Assembly (NCBI GenBank): GCA_016584495.1
Contig: WAID01000015.1
Coordinates: forward strand, 1,922,501-1,986,500
Length of the DNA stretch: 64,000 nucleotides
Direction of reading: 5' to 3'
Source of the DNA: Celoporthe dispersa
Lineage: Eukaryota > Ascomycota > Sordariomycetes > Diaporthales > Cryphonectriaceae
How positions within the stretch are numbered: position 1 is the first letter of the stretch; every line of letters starts with the position of its first letter. Below are positions 1 to 11,668 of the stretch, piece after piece. Position numbers and translations under genes: made by a program. The notes under the pieces were generated by a model, which saw only the letters and a list, made by a program, of their open reading frames with translations, was not told the DNA's origin and ran no database searches.

Positions 1-443
1 TTGTGTCTACCCTAGAGATCAGATGAGGGTTTTTCATAAATTTGGCAGACGTCAGTGTCGGATTGTGGTTGACATAGTGATGCAGGATGCGGAGGAGAGG
101 AAATGGTGTAGTTGCTACGAAGCTGCTTTCCCAGTGTTTGGATGACTAAGCCAACCGATTAGCTCACTTTATGCTACTAGCGTCGTTCTGGAGTACTAAG
201 CAGGAGGCCATCTACCACACCGGTGTGGTAAGTGGGGCTTGTGGGGTCTGCCCCAAAGCTGTTGCTGTCGCGACTGACCTTCGACCATAAACGCGTCACA
301 CAAGCTTCTTGCGCCTCATCGCCTCTCCCTCTGTGCAGTCAGACTTGCGTTCGTGCGCATGACTGCTTTGTCCGTTCTGTGATTGTCCCATCTACCCCTC
401 CCATTTCTAATGGGATCGACAAGGGGTGCTTTCTGTTGCGGAA
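1..443. other. Upstream region of cdc16, no gene seen
   Basis: No convincing coding segment is visible. The only open frame here (from about 232) runs into the first exon of the next gene in another frame and has no recognisable features. The stretch probably holds the promoter and 5' leader of cdc16, but no clear TATA box or other site can be named. Confidence 0.4.
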
Positions 444-2425
444 ATGTCGTCAGACAGCGATGCCGACCATACCCAGCTGGAGGGCTTTCTGAGAAACTGG
501 CGCCAGACTGCCTTCAATGCAGGGCAGTTTCAGACGGCCATCTTTGTCGGCGACAAACTGCTGGCTCTGACGGGTAAGTCAATCTTCCTCTCGTCGGGGC
601 CGAGCCGGAGCACAGAGCTGTCCCTTGGGCTGACAGTCCTCGTGTCCAGATGACGATAACGACGCCTTTTGGATGGCCCAGGTCCACTTCTCGACCGGAA
701 ACTACGTCCGAGCCCAGAAGTTCCTCGAGCACCGAGATCTCGTCAGACGGAACCCCTCCTGCCAGTACCTAGCCGCCCATTGCCTCATCAAGCAATCTCG
801 CTTCGACGAAGCCCTGGTCATACTCGGAGAGCGAGACCCAACACACCTCATCAAGTCCAAAGACGCGAACAAGCGAAAGGCACCCAGCGCGGGCAGCAAA
901 CTGGCTCACAGCTCGAAGCCACATCAAGGTGGTGCCCACGAGGAGTCGGAGGCGGTAAACAGGCGCTATGAGGCTGGCATGTGCTATCTGCGAGGCATCT
1001 GCTATGCCAAGCAGAATGCCTTTGATCATGCCAAAGAGTGCTATAAGAATGCTGTCCGCATCGACGCCCAGTGCTTCGAGGCCTTCAACCAGCTGACCCA
1101 GAACCTGCTGCTCTCGCCAGAGGAAGAATGGGCCTTCCTCGAGTCTCTTGACTTCGACGCTATCGGCGCCAGCGCCGGCGGCGACACAGACACAGACGCT
1201 GCGCAGGAGACAGCCCATTACGTCAAGATGCTATACAGCACACGACTGTCGAAATACAAAAAGCAGGATGCCTTCAATACGGCATGCGAGAGCCTCGCCA
1301 CGCACTATAAGCTCAAGGAGAACCCCGACATCCTCCCTGGCGAGAGCAGAACAGTTCCTCACCCAGTCACGTTTCAAGGAGGCCCTTGAGATCACCAATT
1401 TCATCCTGACTGAGGACAAATACAATTTCAGCGTCTACCCTCTCCACCTGGCCTGCTTGTACGAATTGAAAGAGAAGAATCTGCTGTTTCTGGTTGCTCA
1501 CGAGCTAGCCGACAGCCATCCAGAGGAGCCGTGCACCTGGCTCGCTGTTGCCACTTACTACTTCATGATCGGCAAGGTTGCCGAAGCTCGTCGCTACTTC
1601 AGCAAGGCCAGCATGATGGACGCGCACTTCGGTCCGGCGTGGATTGGCTTCGCCCATACCTTCGCCGCTGAAGGCGAACACGACCAGGCCATCTCGGCCT
1701 ACTCCACTGCCGCCCGCTTGTTCATGGGGACCCATCTGCCCCAGGTCTTCCTGGGAATGCAGCATCACGCCATGAACAACATGACAGTTGCAGAGGAGTT
1801 CCTCAACACCGCGTACGGGCTGTGCACGACAGATCCGCTCCTCTTGAACGAGATGGGCATCGTTTACTACCATCAAAATCGCCTGCCAGAAGCGATAGAG
1901 AGTTTCAAGAAGGCTCTCCAGATCGCAGGCACAACCGACAGTGACCCCAAGGCATCGATAGTTGCACACACGAATCTAGGCCACACCTATCGGCGCCAGC
2001 GCAAATTCCAACATGCTCTGCTAGAGTTCGACACGGTCCTGCGTGAGAGCGGCAAGGATGCTAACATCTTCTGTGCCAAGGGCCTGATCTACCTCGACAT
2101 CGGAAAGCCAGAGGAAGCGGTCAACATACTGCACGAGGCCCTGGCGATCAACCCGCAGGATCCGATCGCGACAGAGCTCCTGCTCAAGGCGCTCGACGAG
2201 AGCTCGAACTCTGGACGTATCCTCTCCGAACTAGAGGACGATGGTACGCTGGCGGAGTTCGAGATTGAACTAGACCAGGTCAAGCAAGAGGCGAGGTCAA
2301 AGCTGGCGGCGAGGCTGAACGGGCCACATAACAGGGGAAAAGGAAAGGGTAAGGAGAGGGCCACGCTTATGAGCACACCGCAGGAGAGGAGCTCGAACAT
2401 GACGGGAATGAGTGACGACAACTAG
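444..2425 (+). CDS. cdc16: Anaphase-promoting complex TPR subunit Cdc16/Cut9 (APC6), one frame break
   Basis: This is a structural TPR subunit of the anaphase-promoting complex (APC/C), the nuclear E3 ubiquitin ligase that drives mitotic exit. Exon 1 is 444-573 and exon 2 is 650-2425. The 76-nt intron has GTAAG at its donor, GCTGAC near 629 and CAG at 647-649, and splicing gives the joined frame ALTDDDNDAFWMAQ. The ATG at 444 is chosen because it begins the acidic N-terminus directly before the conserved LRNWRQTAF segment. Family landmarks are FSTGNYVRAQ, DKYNFSVYPLHLACLYELK, HPEEPCTWLAV and repeated TPR helices such as NEMGIVYYHQNRLPEAI. About 634 aa are predicted, close to fission yeast Cut9 (665 aa from memory). 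The frame breaks at 1335-1337: a CCC where two Cs would keep the frame from NPDIL into LARAEQF. Both sides are family-like, so this is more likely a sequence error than a pseudogene. The C-terminal ~40 residues are basic and low-complexity. Confidence 0.9.
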
Positions 2426-3227
2426 AGGTTCTTCACAAAGGGCCAGCGCAGCCTATGAGCATTTACACGGCGTATCGGAGGGTTAGTATTTTGTCAGGCG
2501 TGCTTCTTGACGGATCTTGCATCAATAGGAGGAACCTTGGGATGAGGGGGAGGGTCCAGGCTAGCTGAGTAACGGGGCAGCGCGGCTCCCACCAGCACGC
2601 GTGATACAAGATAGGTTATCGGAAGAACATTCATCAAAAAGAGTAGGGCCATTTTACCAAGGGACTGTACTAAAACTGTTGTCGGCCCCACCAAAACCAA
2701 ACGCCGTACTCTCCGTCCCGCTCTATTGCTCCGTACTCGGATCCGGAACGATGATGGTTCGCAAGTCAGCCAGTTGTTTTACTGTGCCTTGCTTGTCTTA
2801 AAGAAGGAGGGGCAAGGGAGTAGCGTATGATGCGTGTTACAACCCCCCTCAGGCCTATGTACATGCATAGTCAGTCCTGCTACTGCTGGCGGAATATTTT
2901 GACGCGCGACATATTATATTGGTGCGCAATTGAGAAACTCGCCCAGGCGCAGCGGAACACAACCAACACCCCCGCCCCCACTTTACTACTGCAATAACAT
3001 AAAAAAGCCCCGCCCCGCGTTGATTGTAGTTCCGAACTGCCGTAGTCTTCCGAGAGTCCTCCGGCTCAGCTATACAATAGCGACAACCTGCTCCAGGGAA
3101 GAAAAGAAGAACAGCAACAAAGAGTAATCCTGCGAGGACAGGAGCGCTGAGACACAGAACCTTTCTCTTCCTTGCCTTCTTCTCTTCTCCCCCACTACAC
3201 GCTGTCTTCCAAGCAGAATAACTAAAG
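2426..3227. other. Intergenic region: cdc16 3' end and promoter of the NmrA-like gene
   Basis: No gene is supported; the open frames here are short or belong to the antisense shadow of the next gene. A CT-rich tract at about 3163-3195 directly precedes the start codon at 3228, as is common in fungal core promoters and 5' leaders. Confidence 0.5.
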
Positions 3228-4190
3228 ATGGCGGCCATCAAAGCATCCAACATCCTCATCTTCGGAGCGACAGGGTTCATCGGGCAGTACATCACCGACA
3301 AGGTCATCAGCGCCCAGCCCGCCTTCCACCACATCACCATCTTCACCTCCAAAGAGACAGTCGAGAAGAAAGGCACGCTCCTGGACGGCTGGAAGAACAA
3401 GGCCGGCAACGTGACCGTGGTGACGGGCAGCGTGGACTCGGAGTCGGACGTGCGCGCCGCGTACAAGGAGCACAACATCGACACGGTCATCTGCGCGTTC
3501 GGGCGGGGCGCCATCGCCAAGCAGATCGACCTGCTCCGGTGGGCGGACCAGGACGGGGTAGCGTGGTTCCTGCCCAGCGAGTACGGCACGGATATCGAGT
3601 ATGGGCCCAAGAGCGCAGGGGAGAAGCCGCACCAGCAGAAGCTCGCGGTGCGCAAGTTCATCCGCGAGGAGGTGAAGAAGATGCAGGTCACATACGTCGT
3701 CACGGGGCCGTACTTTGAGTCGTGGGTCGGGCGCATGCCGGGGCTGGCGGGGGTGTGCCCGGGCTTCGACGTAGGCACCAAGGAGGCGCTGCTCACGGAC
3801 GACGGCGAGGGGCGCGTGGGGTTCACGACGATGCCGGATGTAGGGAAGCTGGTGGTGGCGGCGCTGCAGCACCCGGAGGCGTCGGTGGGGAGGGCGCTCA
3901 AGGTGAACTCGTTCGAGGTAACGCCCAACCAGGTGCTTGGCGTGTACGAGAAGCTCACGGGGGCCAAGTGGACGGTGTCGTACGTGCCGGTCAGCAAGCT
4001 CGTCGAGGCGGAGGAGAGGCTGTGGGCGGAGCAGAACCCCAAGGCTACCGTCATCACGCTGCGGAGGATCTGGGCCGAGGGAGGCACGCTGTACGAGAAG
4101 ACGGATAACGAGTCGATTGGGCTGAAGCCTGAGGACATGGGGACCGTGGAGGAAGTGATCAAGGAGCTGCTGCTGGCGGCTAAACAGTGA
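3228..4190 (+). CDS. NmrA-like / isoflavone-reductase-type NAD(P)-binding protein
   Basis: This intronless gene encodes 320 aa of the atypical short-chain dehydrogenase (NmrA/PCBER) family. The N-terminus has the Rossmann dinucleotide motif GATGFIG at residues 13-19, after a hydrophobic first strand (NILIF). Later landmarks are TVICAFGRG (fourth strand), RWADQDGVAWFLPSEYGTD (typical of NmrA-like and isoflavone reductase proteins) and YVVTGPYFESW. The length fits the family. Members are either NAD(P)H-dependent reductases or catalytically inactive redox sensors that bind transcription factors, and the sequence does not decide between them. No signal peptide or membrane segment is seen, so it is probably cytosolic. 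The start is the first ATG of the frame, in AAGATGG, just before the Rossmann strand. The neighbours (cdc16, AIG2-like) give no functional hint. Confidence 0.85.
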   Translation: MAAIKASNILIFGATGFIGQYITDKVISAQPAFHHITIFTSKETVEKKGTLLDGWKNKAGNVTVVTGSVDSESDVRAAYKEHNIDTVICAFGRGAIAKQIDLLRWADQDGVAWFLPSEYGTDIEYGPKSAGEKPHQQKLAVRKFIREEVKKMQVTYVVTGPYFESWVGRMPGLAGVCPGFDVGTKEALLTDDGEGRVGFTTMPDVGKLVVAALQHPEASVGRALKVNSFEVTPNQVLGVYEKLTGAKWTVSYVPVSKLVEAEERLWAEQNPKATVITLRRIWAEGGTLYEKTDNESIGLKPEDMGTVEEVIKELLLAAKQ

Positions 4191-5036
4191 GCCTGCACAC
4201 GCCCCGAGCATACGGGCCCTCCCAAGGCCTCCGAGACGTCTTGACACAGCAACTCGGGTCTTTACTTGATGACGACGGAAAAACAAAGGGAAAGAAAAGA
4301 TGGAAAAAGAAAAAAAAACGAAAGCGTCTAGGTCTTCGTATCACGGCCACATCTGGCGAGTCCTTCTACCCACGACAGAATGTGCGACTCTGCGGATGCG
4401 ACTCTGCCTTTTCCAGCGAACAGTCATCTCGCTGAGCTCCCTTTTGGGTGGTGCTTGTATGATGTAATTAGCCATCCCTGCGATCTAGCAAGAAGACAGA
4501 CCGGTACAATCAAACGTCTCTCGAGGCTGATTCTCTTTTTAAATTTTTTTCTTTTTTTCTCTTTTTTTTCTCTCGCCCTCTTGGGTATTGAGAGTGACTA
4601 GAAAATGTCACGCTGTGGTGTGCCTGGTTGAGGCAGCGGTGTTTTACTGTTGTACCTGTTTCTGCGCTGCAGGCGCCCGTTTGCGCCGATCACGGCGGGA
4701 GCTTATCACGAGCAGCTGCAGTGGGCACAGCTTCACCTTGCCGACTCACGGTTGATTGCCTAAGTATCTGACTGATTCAAGACACGTATGAATTTGCCGA
4801 CCCAACATCATTCACACTGCTCCTTTCATATCATCACTTTAGAACAGAGACTGAAACCATCCAGAATTGCCGGGGAAAACAAAGGCGCCCCGGTCTCACT
4901 TGTTGGGTGTCCCTTTGCCCTACTTACTGAACACTCCTGCCACGCCTTATAACTCCCACCTGAGCACACATACGGGAGAGATCCTTCGTCGTCAACGTGA
5001 CTCACCACCAAAGCACAACCAGTCCCGACAGGCAAA
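4191..5036. other. Intergenic region between NmrA-like and AIG2-like genes
   Basis: No gene is supported. A purine-rich stretch lies at about 4284-4322 and a T-rich stretch at 4533-4572, plausibly the 3' end signals of the upstream gene. A weak TATA-like CTTATAA at about 4946 lies some 90 bases before the start codon of the next gene. Confidence 0.45.
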
Positions 5037-6008
5037 ATGGAGAACGACCCCTATCAATCTGGAGCCGAGGAGGCCCGCACTGCTTTCTTCTACGGTAAGT
5101 ATGATCATGATGAAGTCCGGGTCGAGAATTAGGGGGCCCCTTGTGCTAACCAAGTAACCAACTCACAGGCACTCTGGTAGCTTCTTCCTCCCATCCACGC
5201 ACCTGCCCTCACGAGGATGCCATGGCATGCAGCTGACGCAAGACCACGACAGATGGAGCCTCAGGTCTTCTACTCGGTCTGCTACAACGACAGGAGCCCC
5301 TCAGATGACATCAAGGCCCGACACCACTTCCGTCCTGCTGTGCTGCACGGCTACTGCCGCCGCCGGGTCCGCAGCGCCGACTACCCAGGCATGATCGAGG
5401 ACGCGGACCACAGCGTCTTCGGGATGGTGGTAAGCGGCATCACAAAGGCCAATCTCGAGAAGCTTGACTACTTGTTAGTACATACAGAGCTGTCAACCCT
5501 CGTTCTTGAGATGGCGGAGTTTGTCTCTATGCGGCGTGGAGCCTCTGTTAGGGTCATTCACCCTTGGAGCCTCCATGCTCGAAGACAGCCCCACCGCCCC
5601 CCTCAGACGCCCAGTATCGTTCTCTGGAAGAGCAACCGCTGACACTCAGTGAAACGTTTGAAGCGAGGGCTCGCAGTACGACCGCCGCGTCGTCCGGCCC
5701 AAGCTACTAGACAAGGTCGGCGACGAGACGGGCGAGGGCAACGTCGAGGGCGAGCAGGTGGTCACCGAGTCGTACGTCTTCCTGGACGAGTGCGACCTGG
5801 AGGGCCGCGAGTGGGACTTTGCCGAGTTCAAGCGTGACAAGCTGAAGCTGTGGACGCGCGCGGGCTACGTCTTTGAGGGTGAGTGCCGCCAGTGTGTTGC
5901 GAGGTGACTAAGACTGATCCAAAGATCTTGAAACTGACGACGAGAAAATAATTTCATTGTGCAGATTGCGACCCTGGCGACGTTGCGAGCGTCTCTGCGG
6001 CCGTTTAG
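5037..6008 (+). CDS. AIG2-like / gamma-glutamylcyclotransferase-fold protein with 8-nt microexon
   Basis: Five exons are inferred by joining family-conserved segments across consensus splice sites: 5037-5094, 5169-5176, 5253-5473, 5664-5878 and 5965-6008. They give 181 aa in one open frame. The product belongs to the AIG2-like / gamma-glutamylcyclotransferase fold. Its hallmark YGTL motif is assembled from exon 1 (TAFFY plus one base), an 8-nt microexon (completing G, then T and L) and exon 3 (starting MEPQVFY). YFEGSQYDR supplies the usual acidic residue of the family, and WDFAEFKRDKLKLW lies near the C-terminus. Intron branch sites are GCTAACC near 5144 and GCTGACG near 5232. The substrate in fungi is not settled; release of pyroglutamate or 5-oxoproline from gamma-glutamyl amines is known for related enzymes. 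No targeting signal is seen, so it is probably cytosolic. The 5474 donor (GTTAGT) and 5663 acceptor (GAAG) are weaker than the others but restore DYFEGSQY exactly. Confidence 0.8.
5169..5176 (+). other. 8-nt microexon of the AIG2-like gene
   Basis: The eight bases GCACTCTG sit between a CAG acceptor (5166-5168) and a GTAGCT donor (5177). They supply the last two bases of Gly and the Thr and Leu codons of the YGTL motif. Reading straight through instead gives an in-frame stop (TAG at 5178-5180), and skipping the exon removes the motif and shifts frame, so the exon is required to rebuild the family sequence. Confidence 0.75.
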
Positions 6009-7562
6009 CCCCTGGCGAGATTCTTTCGGCCGACCTGCCTTGGATTGCATTCATTGTTGGGAGGGGATCAGAGAGACTGGACCAGACTTAGACTTGCCAA
6101 CATGTCAGGGCAAAGAAGACTGTCACTCCCCTTACGAGCGCTCAGTCGCCACTGGTGGTGCATCAATGGCATAGTATTAACAAACACTTTTTGCCCCTTC
6201 ACTGGAATAGCATGCACCAGCAGCCGCCCCCCCCCTTCTCTTTGGGAACGCCACCAGGCTCGTATCAGCCAGACTGAAATATACTAGACCCATTTGTGGC
6301 GTTGCCTTCTCCAAGGTATGGCCTCCACGCCCACATCACTGTCCTTTTTCATCCGAGGTTTTTTCTTATGGTATAAACAAGTTTATGCTGTTTGTTCCTC
6401 CTCGTTCTATAGGAAGGGGGGTTGGTGGGCGGCGGCAGTCCAGAATGGAACCGTGCATGAATCGTGGCTAGGCATTTATTCAAAGTTTGCCAAGGAATCT
6501 ATTTAGATCTTGAGCACAGCTGACAGCGGGTGGAGATCTCGGCTGGTGAATCCTGACTGGGAGGCCCACGAACGCATGGAAGATGCGCAGCCTCAGTCAA
6601 CACCGGATGGGTGGCGGGGTACTATTCTCTCTCTCTCTCTCTTCTTCTGCCGTCTATCATACCTCGGCTACTCGCAAGCGACGATGGGAGCAGCTGAAAG
6701 GCTGACTCGTCTCTGGGTGAGCATGCACTTTTGTTGGTGAGCAGACGTAAGCGGGTCGATTTCAGCACGATCCCAGAGGACTCCTGGGACTCCGCGCAGG
6801 ATGGGGTGAAGGTGCACATGTTAGCTTGGCCGGATGATGTTGTGCCACGGACAGTGCTGCCACGAGTCCACGGCCATGCTACTCATCAGTTCGGGCGATG
6901 ACCAACACCTAGCCACTTAAAAGTTGCACACGGTATGGTGCACCATCACTCATCGGTCGTATGAACTGTCAAAGGTGCCGCGTTCCGTTCAAGGCACTAT
7001 AGGCAAGGCGAACGACTGGTCGAAAATTAGCCCACTTGAGACGCAGCCGCGGTTAACGAGCGAGCGGTCAGCCTGGTAGCGGCCACAGGGGGCGCCGCGG
7101 GGATGCAGGATGGCCACCAGCATTCTGACAAGTAATACTCTAATACTTACTATGGTACGTACTATAGTACCAAAGTATGTATCTTACCAGGGGGAAAGGG
7201 GGGTTCATACTGCTTTGGGTCAGGTGAAACACTGACGCAGAGGGGGAAAAAAAAAAAGAACAAGACGTGCGGTACGGTAAGTACATGGGAAAGGTGACTT
7301 GGAATAAAGTTGTAAAAGTGATTTTCGTGTAAAGGAACCCTTTTTCCTGTGCAGATAGTCAATCCTATGAAGCATGATCCGTAGCAGCCTCCTACGGGAA
7401 GATCAATGTTTTGAAAGCTAGAAGAGACAGCAGTATTGAACAAAAAATACTAAGACCACCAGCCAAGAGGATCAAGATAACCTCCACCAGGTTTGCAGTC
7501 TCGCCTAGAGAGCGTGTTACTGAGAATGTGCTCTTCACTACGTAATTATATGAGCACCCCCC

Positions 7563-7601
7563 TTTTTTTTTTTTTTTTTTTTGAAAAAACAACAACAACA
7601 A
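7563..7601. repeat. 20-T homopolymer followed by (AAC)n
   Basis: Twenty consecutive T residues are followed by GAAAAAAC and then about four to five ACA/AAC triplets. This is simple-sequence DNA in a non-coding region. It could be the A-tail end of an old retroposed element on the minus strand, but no element body is recognisable beside it. Confidence 0.7.
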
Positions 7602-10600
7602 CAATAACTGAGCAGTGTTTACTTGGTGGTCTTGCCCCCTTGTTTACCAAGTCAACTTAGGTTCTAATGCGTAGCATACTAGAAGTGTGCAGAGCTATAT
7701 GTTTCGAGGTCAATGAGTATGCAGACAGGACGAATGCTAGTATAGTGCTCGACTCAAGTCTAGAAATGCCAGAATCTCCGGTGAATTTGTAGATTGTATC
7801 CTCGGAGCTGTCGATTGAGAACGGGGCTTACAACCATTTGTCTAAAGATAGGGACGCACGAAGAGGACGAGGCTGATGTAGCCACAGGCATTAGTACATC
7901 ACTATTCAAACACAGAATTCATAGGTCACGATGGCTCCACCGCAATGTGGCTTCTAGATGGCTCCGGGTCGGTTGACGAGGTCTGCTTGGTCGAACGGAG
8001 GCGGCTTGATGGAGTCTGCATCACTGCAGGCCGAGAGGTAGCGTTCCTGATCTTTGTTCTTGTTCTCCGACCAGCAATTGTTTGTTGTGAGTGGTGCTTT
8101 GGTTCCTTGGATGGAGCCCAACAACATCAAAGAACAAGCCCTTGTTGTCCATGCTCGCGGAGAGTAATTACTGATACGATTTGCTGCCACGGCGGCGGAG
8201 GGGCTCGACCTCGGGGTTCCGGTACAATGAACAGAGACAGAAAACTAAAGAGATGATCATGCTGGGGCGGGGTAGGAAACTTGTTGATGAATATACGGAA
8301 GGAGAGGAGGGGGGACCGAAACGAATCATATAGGTATTATTGCGGCCTCTTTTCCCTACAAGTATCTCCTCCCTGCTGTATGAAACGAGAACATATTCCG
8401 ATTTTCCCTGTGGCGCATAAGTGGGCTCTCGGCCGTGGCTATGGATATGAGCTCTGGTACAGCCATGACTAGAGAAAAATAAAGAGAATGAAAGGGAGTC
8501 AAGAAAGGATGTTGTGTGAATCTACCGTGCATGTCTTGAGTCTGTTCCTGCTAACCTACTTAGGTACTAAAGAGCTACGACTGGCTCGATCCCAGGTCTC
8601 AAAATCGACCTGTACGATTATTTCCCAGACCTTGACTCGCCCAGGCAGATCATCACTACAGCAAACTTGTCAATACGACCGTCACCATCTTGATCTGCAC
8701 CTCTTTACGAGCAGCACAATTCTGTTCTTCGGTAGCCACCTCGTCGACTCGACTCGGTCCTGTTTCACGCCGCAGATCCGTCCAGTGTGCGCGGGTGTGA
8801 CGAGATTTGTCCCTGACGATCACGCCTGGGTCAATTGGGGACGACCAGAAGAAGAAAAAGTGTGATGGACATGACATCGGGGGAAAAAAAGCCGGGGAAT
8901 AGGAAGAGGAGGGGCAAGCACTGGCCAAGAGTTTTGAAACGTCCCCAAGCCCCACCCACACCCTTAGCACCCGTGCCCGTGCATACAAACCCTGCTAGCC
9001 TATGACCACCGGGGGAACTCTGTTGGACAGCAAGAGGCGAGCGCGATCCTGGCACGGCGGTCTGGATCCACCCCGAGCAGAGCTTGTTGGTTGGCCTCCA
9101 TGCCCTCCCTTCCCTGCCTGGCCCTGCCCGGTCTGTCTGCGAGGAAGGCAAATGCATTCTGGCATCTCTCGTCATCCGCGTACGTGGTGTGCCCACCGAG
9201 GCAACAGAACCTCGGACCGTCTCTTGCCAAGGATCGATCCATCGGCTGAGGAGATGGATGTGCTGAAGGGGGCCACGAGAAGAGAAGGCCTATTTTTGGG
9301 CCCTCAATATGGCGTTCTGTCTCTCGCCTGTCGAACACCCCGCCAGGGGGCGGCCCCGGCCGTCATGCTTTTTCAGTGTGCCGTCTGGGTCCCGCGGTGC
9401 TTCTTCGCGAGACTGGCTACTTGAGTAATTTGCGCAGATGTCGATCCCTACAAACGAGAGCACCACAAGATGTTGTACTATGGCAGCCGTGGTACCGGAG
9501 CACCACAGCACAGGCACAGACATCTTCGTGGCATCTCATGACCGTGGTTCCCGTTTCACGACCACCGCTTATTCGGCATCCCCAGGTGCCAGGACATGCA
9601 CGGTGATGGCGTGGATGCATGGATGGTGGGGGGGGAGGGTGGCGGGAAACAACACCACATGCCGCGTGCCTGGCGACTGCTGGGCGCCTATCGACTGCGC
9701 GGAACGGGGGCCTCTTCGTCACAGCCGACTCGCAATCACTACGTGCCATAAGTACGTATACTACTGTGGGTGGTACGCACATCACATGTGGGAATGGGTC
9801 CGGCTGCCTCTTCAGGTGGGACGGACGACCAGGACAGCAGCGCAAAATCCTGTGCCAGATCCGATTTTCTTGTAGCTTGCGGAGAACGATAGGCGAGCAG
9901 ATGTCAGCCAGCCGCTTGAGATGCGCTTCGCGCGCCCCTGACGGCGGCGCTCTGGCAGGGGTTCGGAGGGGCGGAGAGGCTTGGGATTCGTGCAAGGCAC
10001 CCCCCTGAAACCTTAAAAAAAAAAAGAAGAGAAAAAAAAAAAAAGAGGAAGAGGCGACCTCCTGAAGTCCAGGCCTCTGCAGCCTCTCGTGCGGCCTCCT
10101 TCGACTCCCCCCTGAGGACGAACCAGGTTTTCGCTCTGGACGTTCCCTGTCGAGAAGAGAGCACCTGCGCCCCCACCATGCAAGGAACGGCCCTCGATTG
10201 GATGCGGAAATCCGGGCTACAAACACCATCGACATGGGAGCATGTGGCGGCCGAAAAGAGTTTGCGACAGGGCGTGGATGGCGACACCAGGACCGCTCCT
10301 GGGCCACACCGCGGTACCATAGTAGAGCGTCGGGCGACCCGTCTTCTTGGGTCTCCTGCACCCTCCTACGCCCACCACCCACAAACAACCTCTGGTTCTT
10401 GGGCAGCCAAGCGAGGAACAAGCTTGACTGCGGCTCCCAGGGCGACCACCCGCGTGACTGTGATCATTTCGGTCAGCTTATCAGGCCGCACGAGAGAACC
10501 AACTTCGATCCTGTGCGAGTCGCCCGCGGTATTTTTTCCTACTCGGCGGGGGTAAATACTGTGTACATACGTCCCGTCTGGTCTTACCATGGTGTCTTTG

Positions 10601-11183
10601 CCCGCTTGCACCCTGGCATAAAAGTGATCCCTAGGTATAGGCACTGCAATCCGCCACGAAGGGGGACCACCGCTTCTCCAGACCTCTTCCGCAGCCGCCT
10701 GCCCAAAGGGGATCTAGTCAGGGGCAAGGCTGCGTGCACTTGCAGGTAGGTAGGTGTGTTTATGTGTGTGTGGGCATCCATCGTGCAGGAAGCCATGTCT
10801 GACTCCGGGCCACTGGCTGGGAGAAGTTTTCCCTCTTGCTGTGCAAATCCGAAACAAGCCAGAGCCGGCACAGCCTATCACACGCTGTCGTTTGCCTCCC
10901 CTCGGCTGCTGAGCTCTGACCCCTGATCCCATGAGCGGGTCCACTATGCATCGCATGGAAGACTCATGAATGCTGTTCCTGATTTTCACTGGTTCGTGGC
11001 TGAGGGTCTTCCTCCCATGTACTTAGTCCCCACCCATGTCCCAATTTGGGCCCAAGTGGGATCCAGGGAGGGTCTGCGCCTGCGTGCGTCCGGTTCAGAG
11101 AAGGGAAGGGGGGGGGGGATACCCGTTCGTTTCCCCCTGCCCGCTGTCTGTACATAGTATTTGCCCACAGTATCATCACTCGT

Positions 11184-11192
11184 GATATAAAG
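11184..11192 (+). promoter_or_regulatory. Putative TATA box of the AA11 LPMO gene
   Basis: GATATAAAG lies about 480 bases before the LPMO start codon. With initiation some 30 bases downstream, the 5' leader would be long. A donor-like AGGTTAGT at 11426-11433 and an acceptor-like TCTTGCAG at 11539-11546 could remove about 120 bases from it as a 5' UTR intron. This rests on motif matches only. Confidence 0.35.
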
Positions 11193-11668
11193 ACGCTCTG
11201 GTAGCCCAACCTCACTTGCTCTTTCAGTCCTGTCCTCCATCATTCATCTCTTTCGCAGAAGACTTGAGCAGTCACTTTCACTCCTTGGAGAGCTGCCTTT
11301 TTTTTTCTTCATTGATTTCACCTTTTACCCTGCCTGGTGCATACCATTCATTCCTGGACAAAAGAAATCAAAACACTTCTCAAGGGACATTGTCATTGTA
11401 CTTCAAAGAGCTACAAAGCATTGTCAGGTTAGTCAACCCAAGTTGCCCTGTTGTGAGCTTGTCTCGATACAGCGGTAGAAACAATGAACCCGTCTCGCCT
11501 CGAGGTCGTGTATATAATGTGGTGTCAGGCTCTGATTATCTTGCAGCACAGGTACAATCAACTCTTGCCCTACCATCACCAAACCAGTCTTCGCGACACT
11601 TTTCTTGAGGACCCTTCGTCTGGAACGAAAATTCAACCCTCGAACGCAATCCTTCACACATAGCAAAG

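Larger units (their letters stand above)
6009..11668. other. 5.7-kb gene-poor region, promoter of the AA11 gene at its right end
   Basis: No open frame here looks like a real gene. The longest, on the minus strand at 9417-10421, is GC-rich low complexity with homopolymer translation and no domain. The left part (about 6.3-8.6 kb) is more AT-rich, with a CT run at 6629-6643 and a 20-T run at 7563-7582. The right end holds the LPMO promoter, including TATAAAG at about 11186-11192. A small or non-coding gene cannot be excluded. Confidence 0.5.

Noticed and set aside
2855..4286. Minus-strand frames of 465 and 354 aa
   Set aside because: Both overlap the NmrA-like gene antisense; no family features, and the plus strand has a clear Rossmann motif.
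9417..10421. 334-aa open frame on the minus strand in the gene-poor region
   Set aside because: Translation includes a Phe/Leu run from an A-rich tract and Arg/Pro-rich low complexity; no start context, splice pattern or domain supports it.
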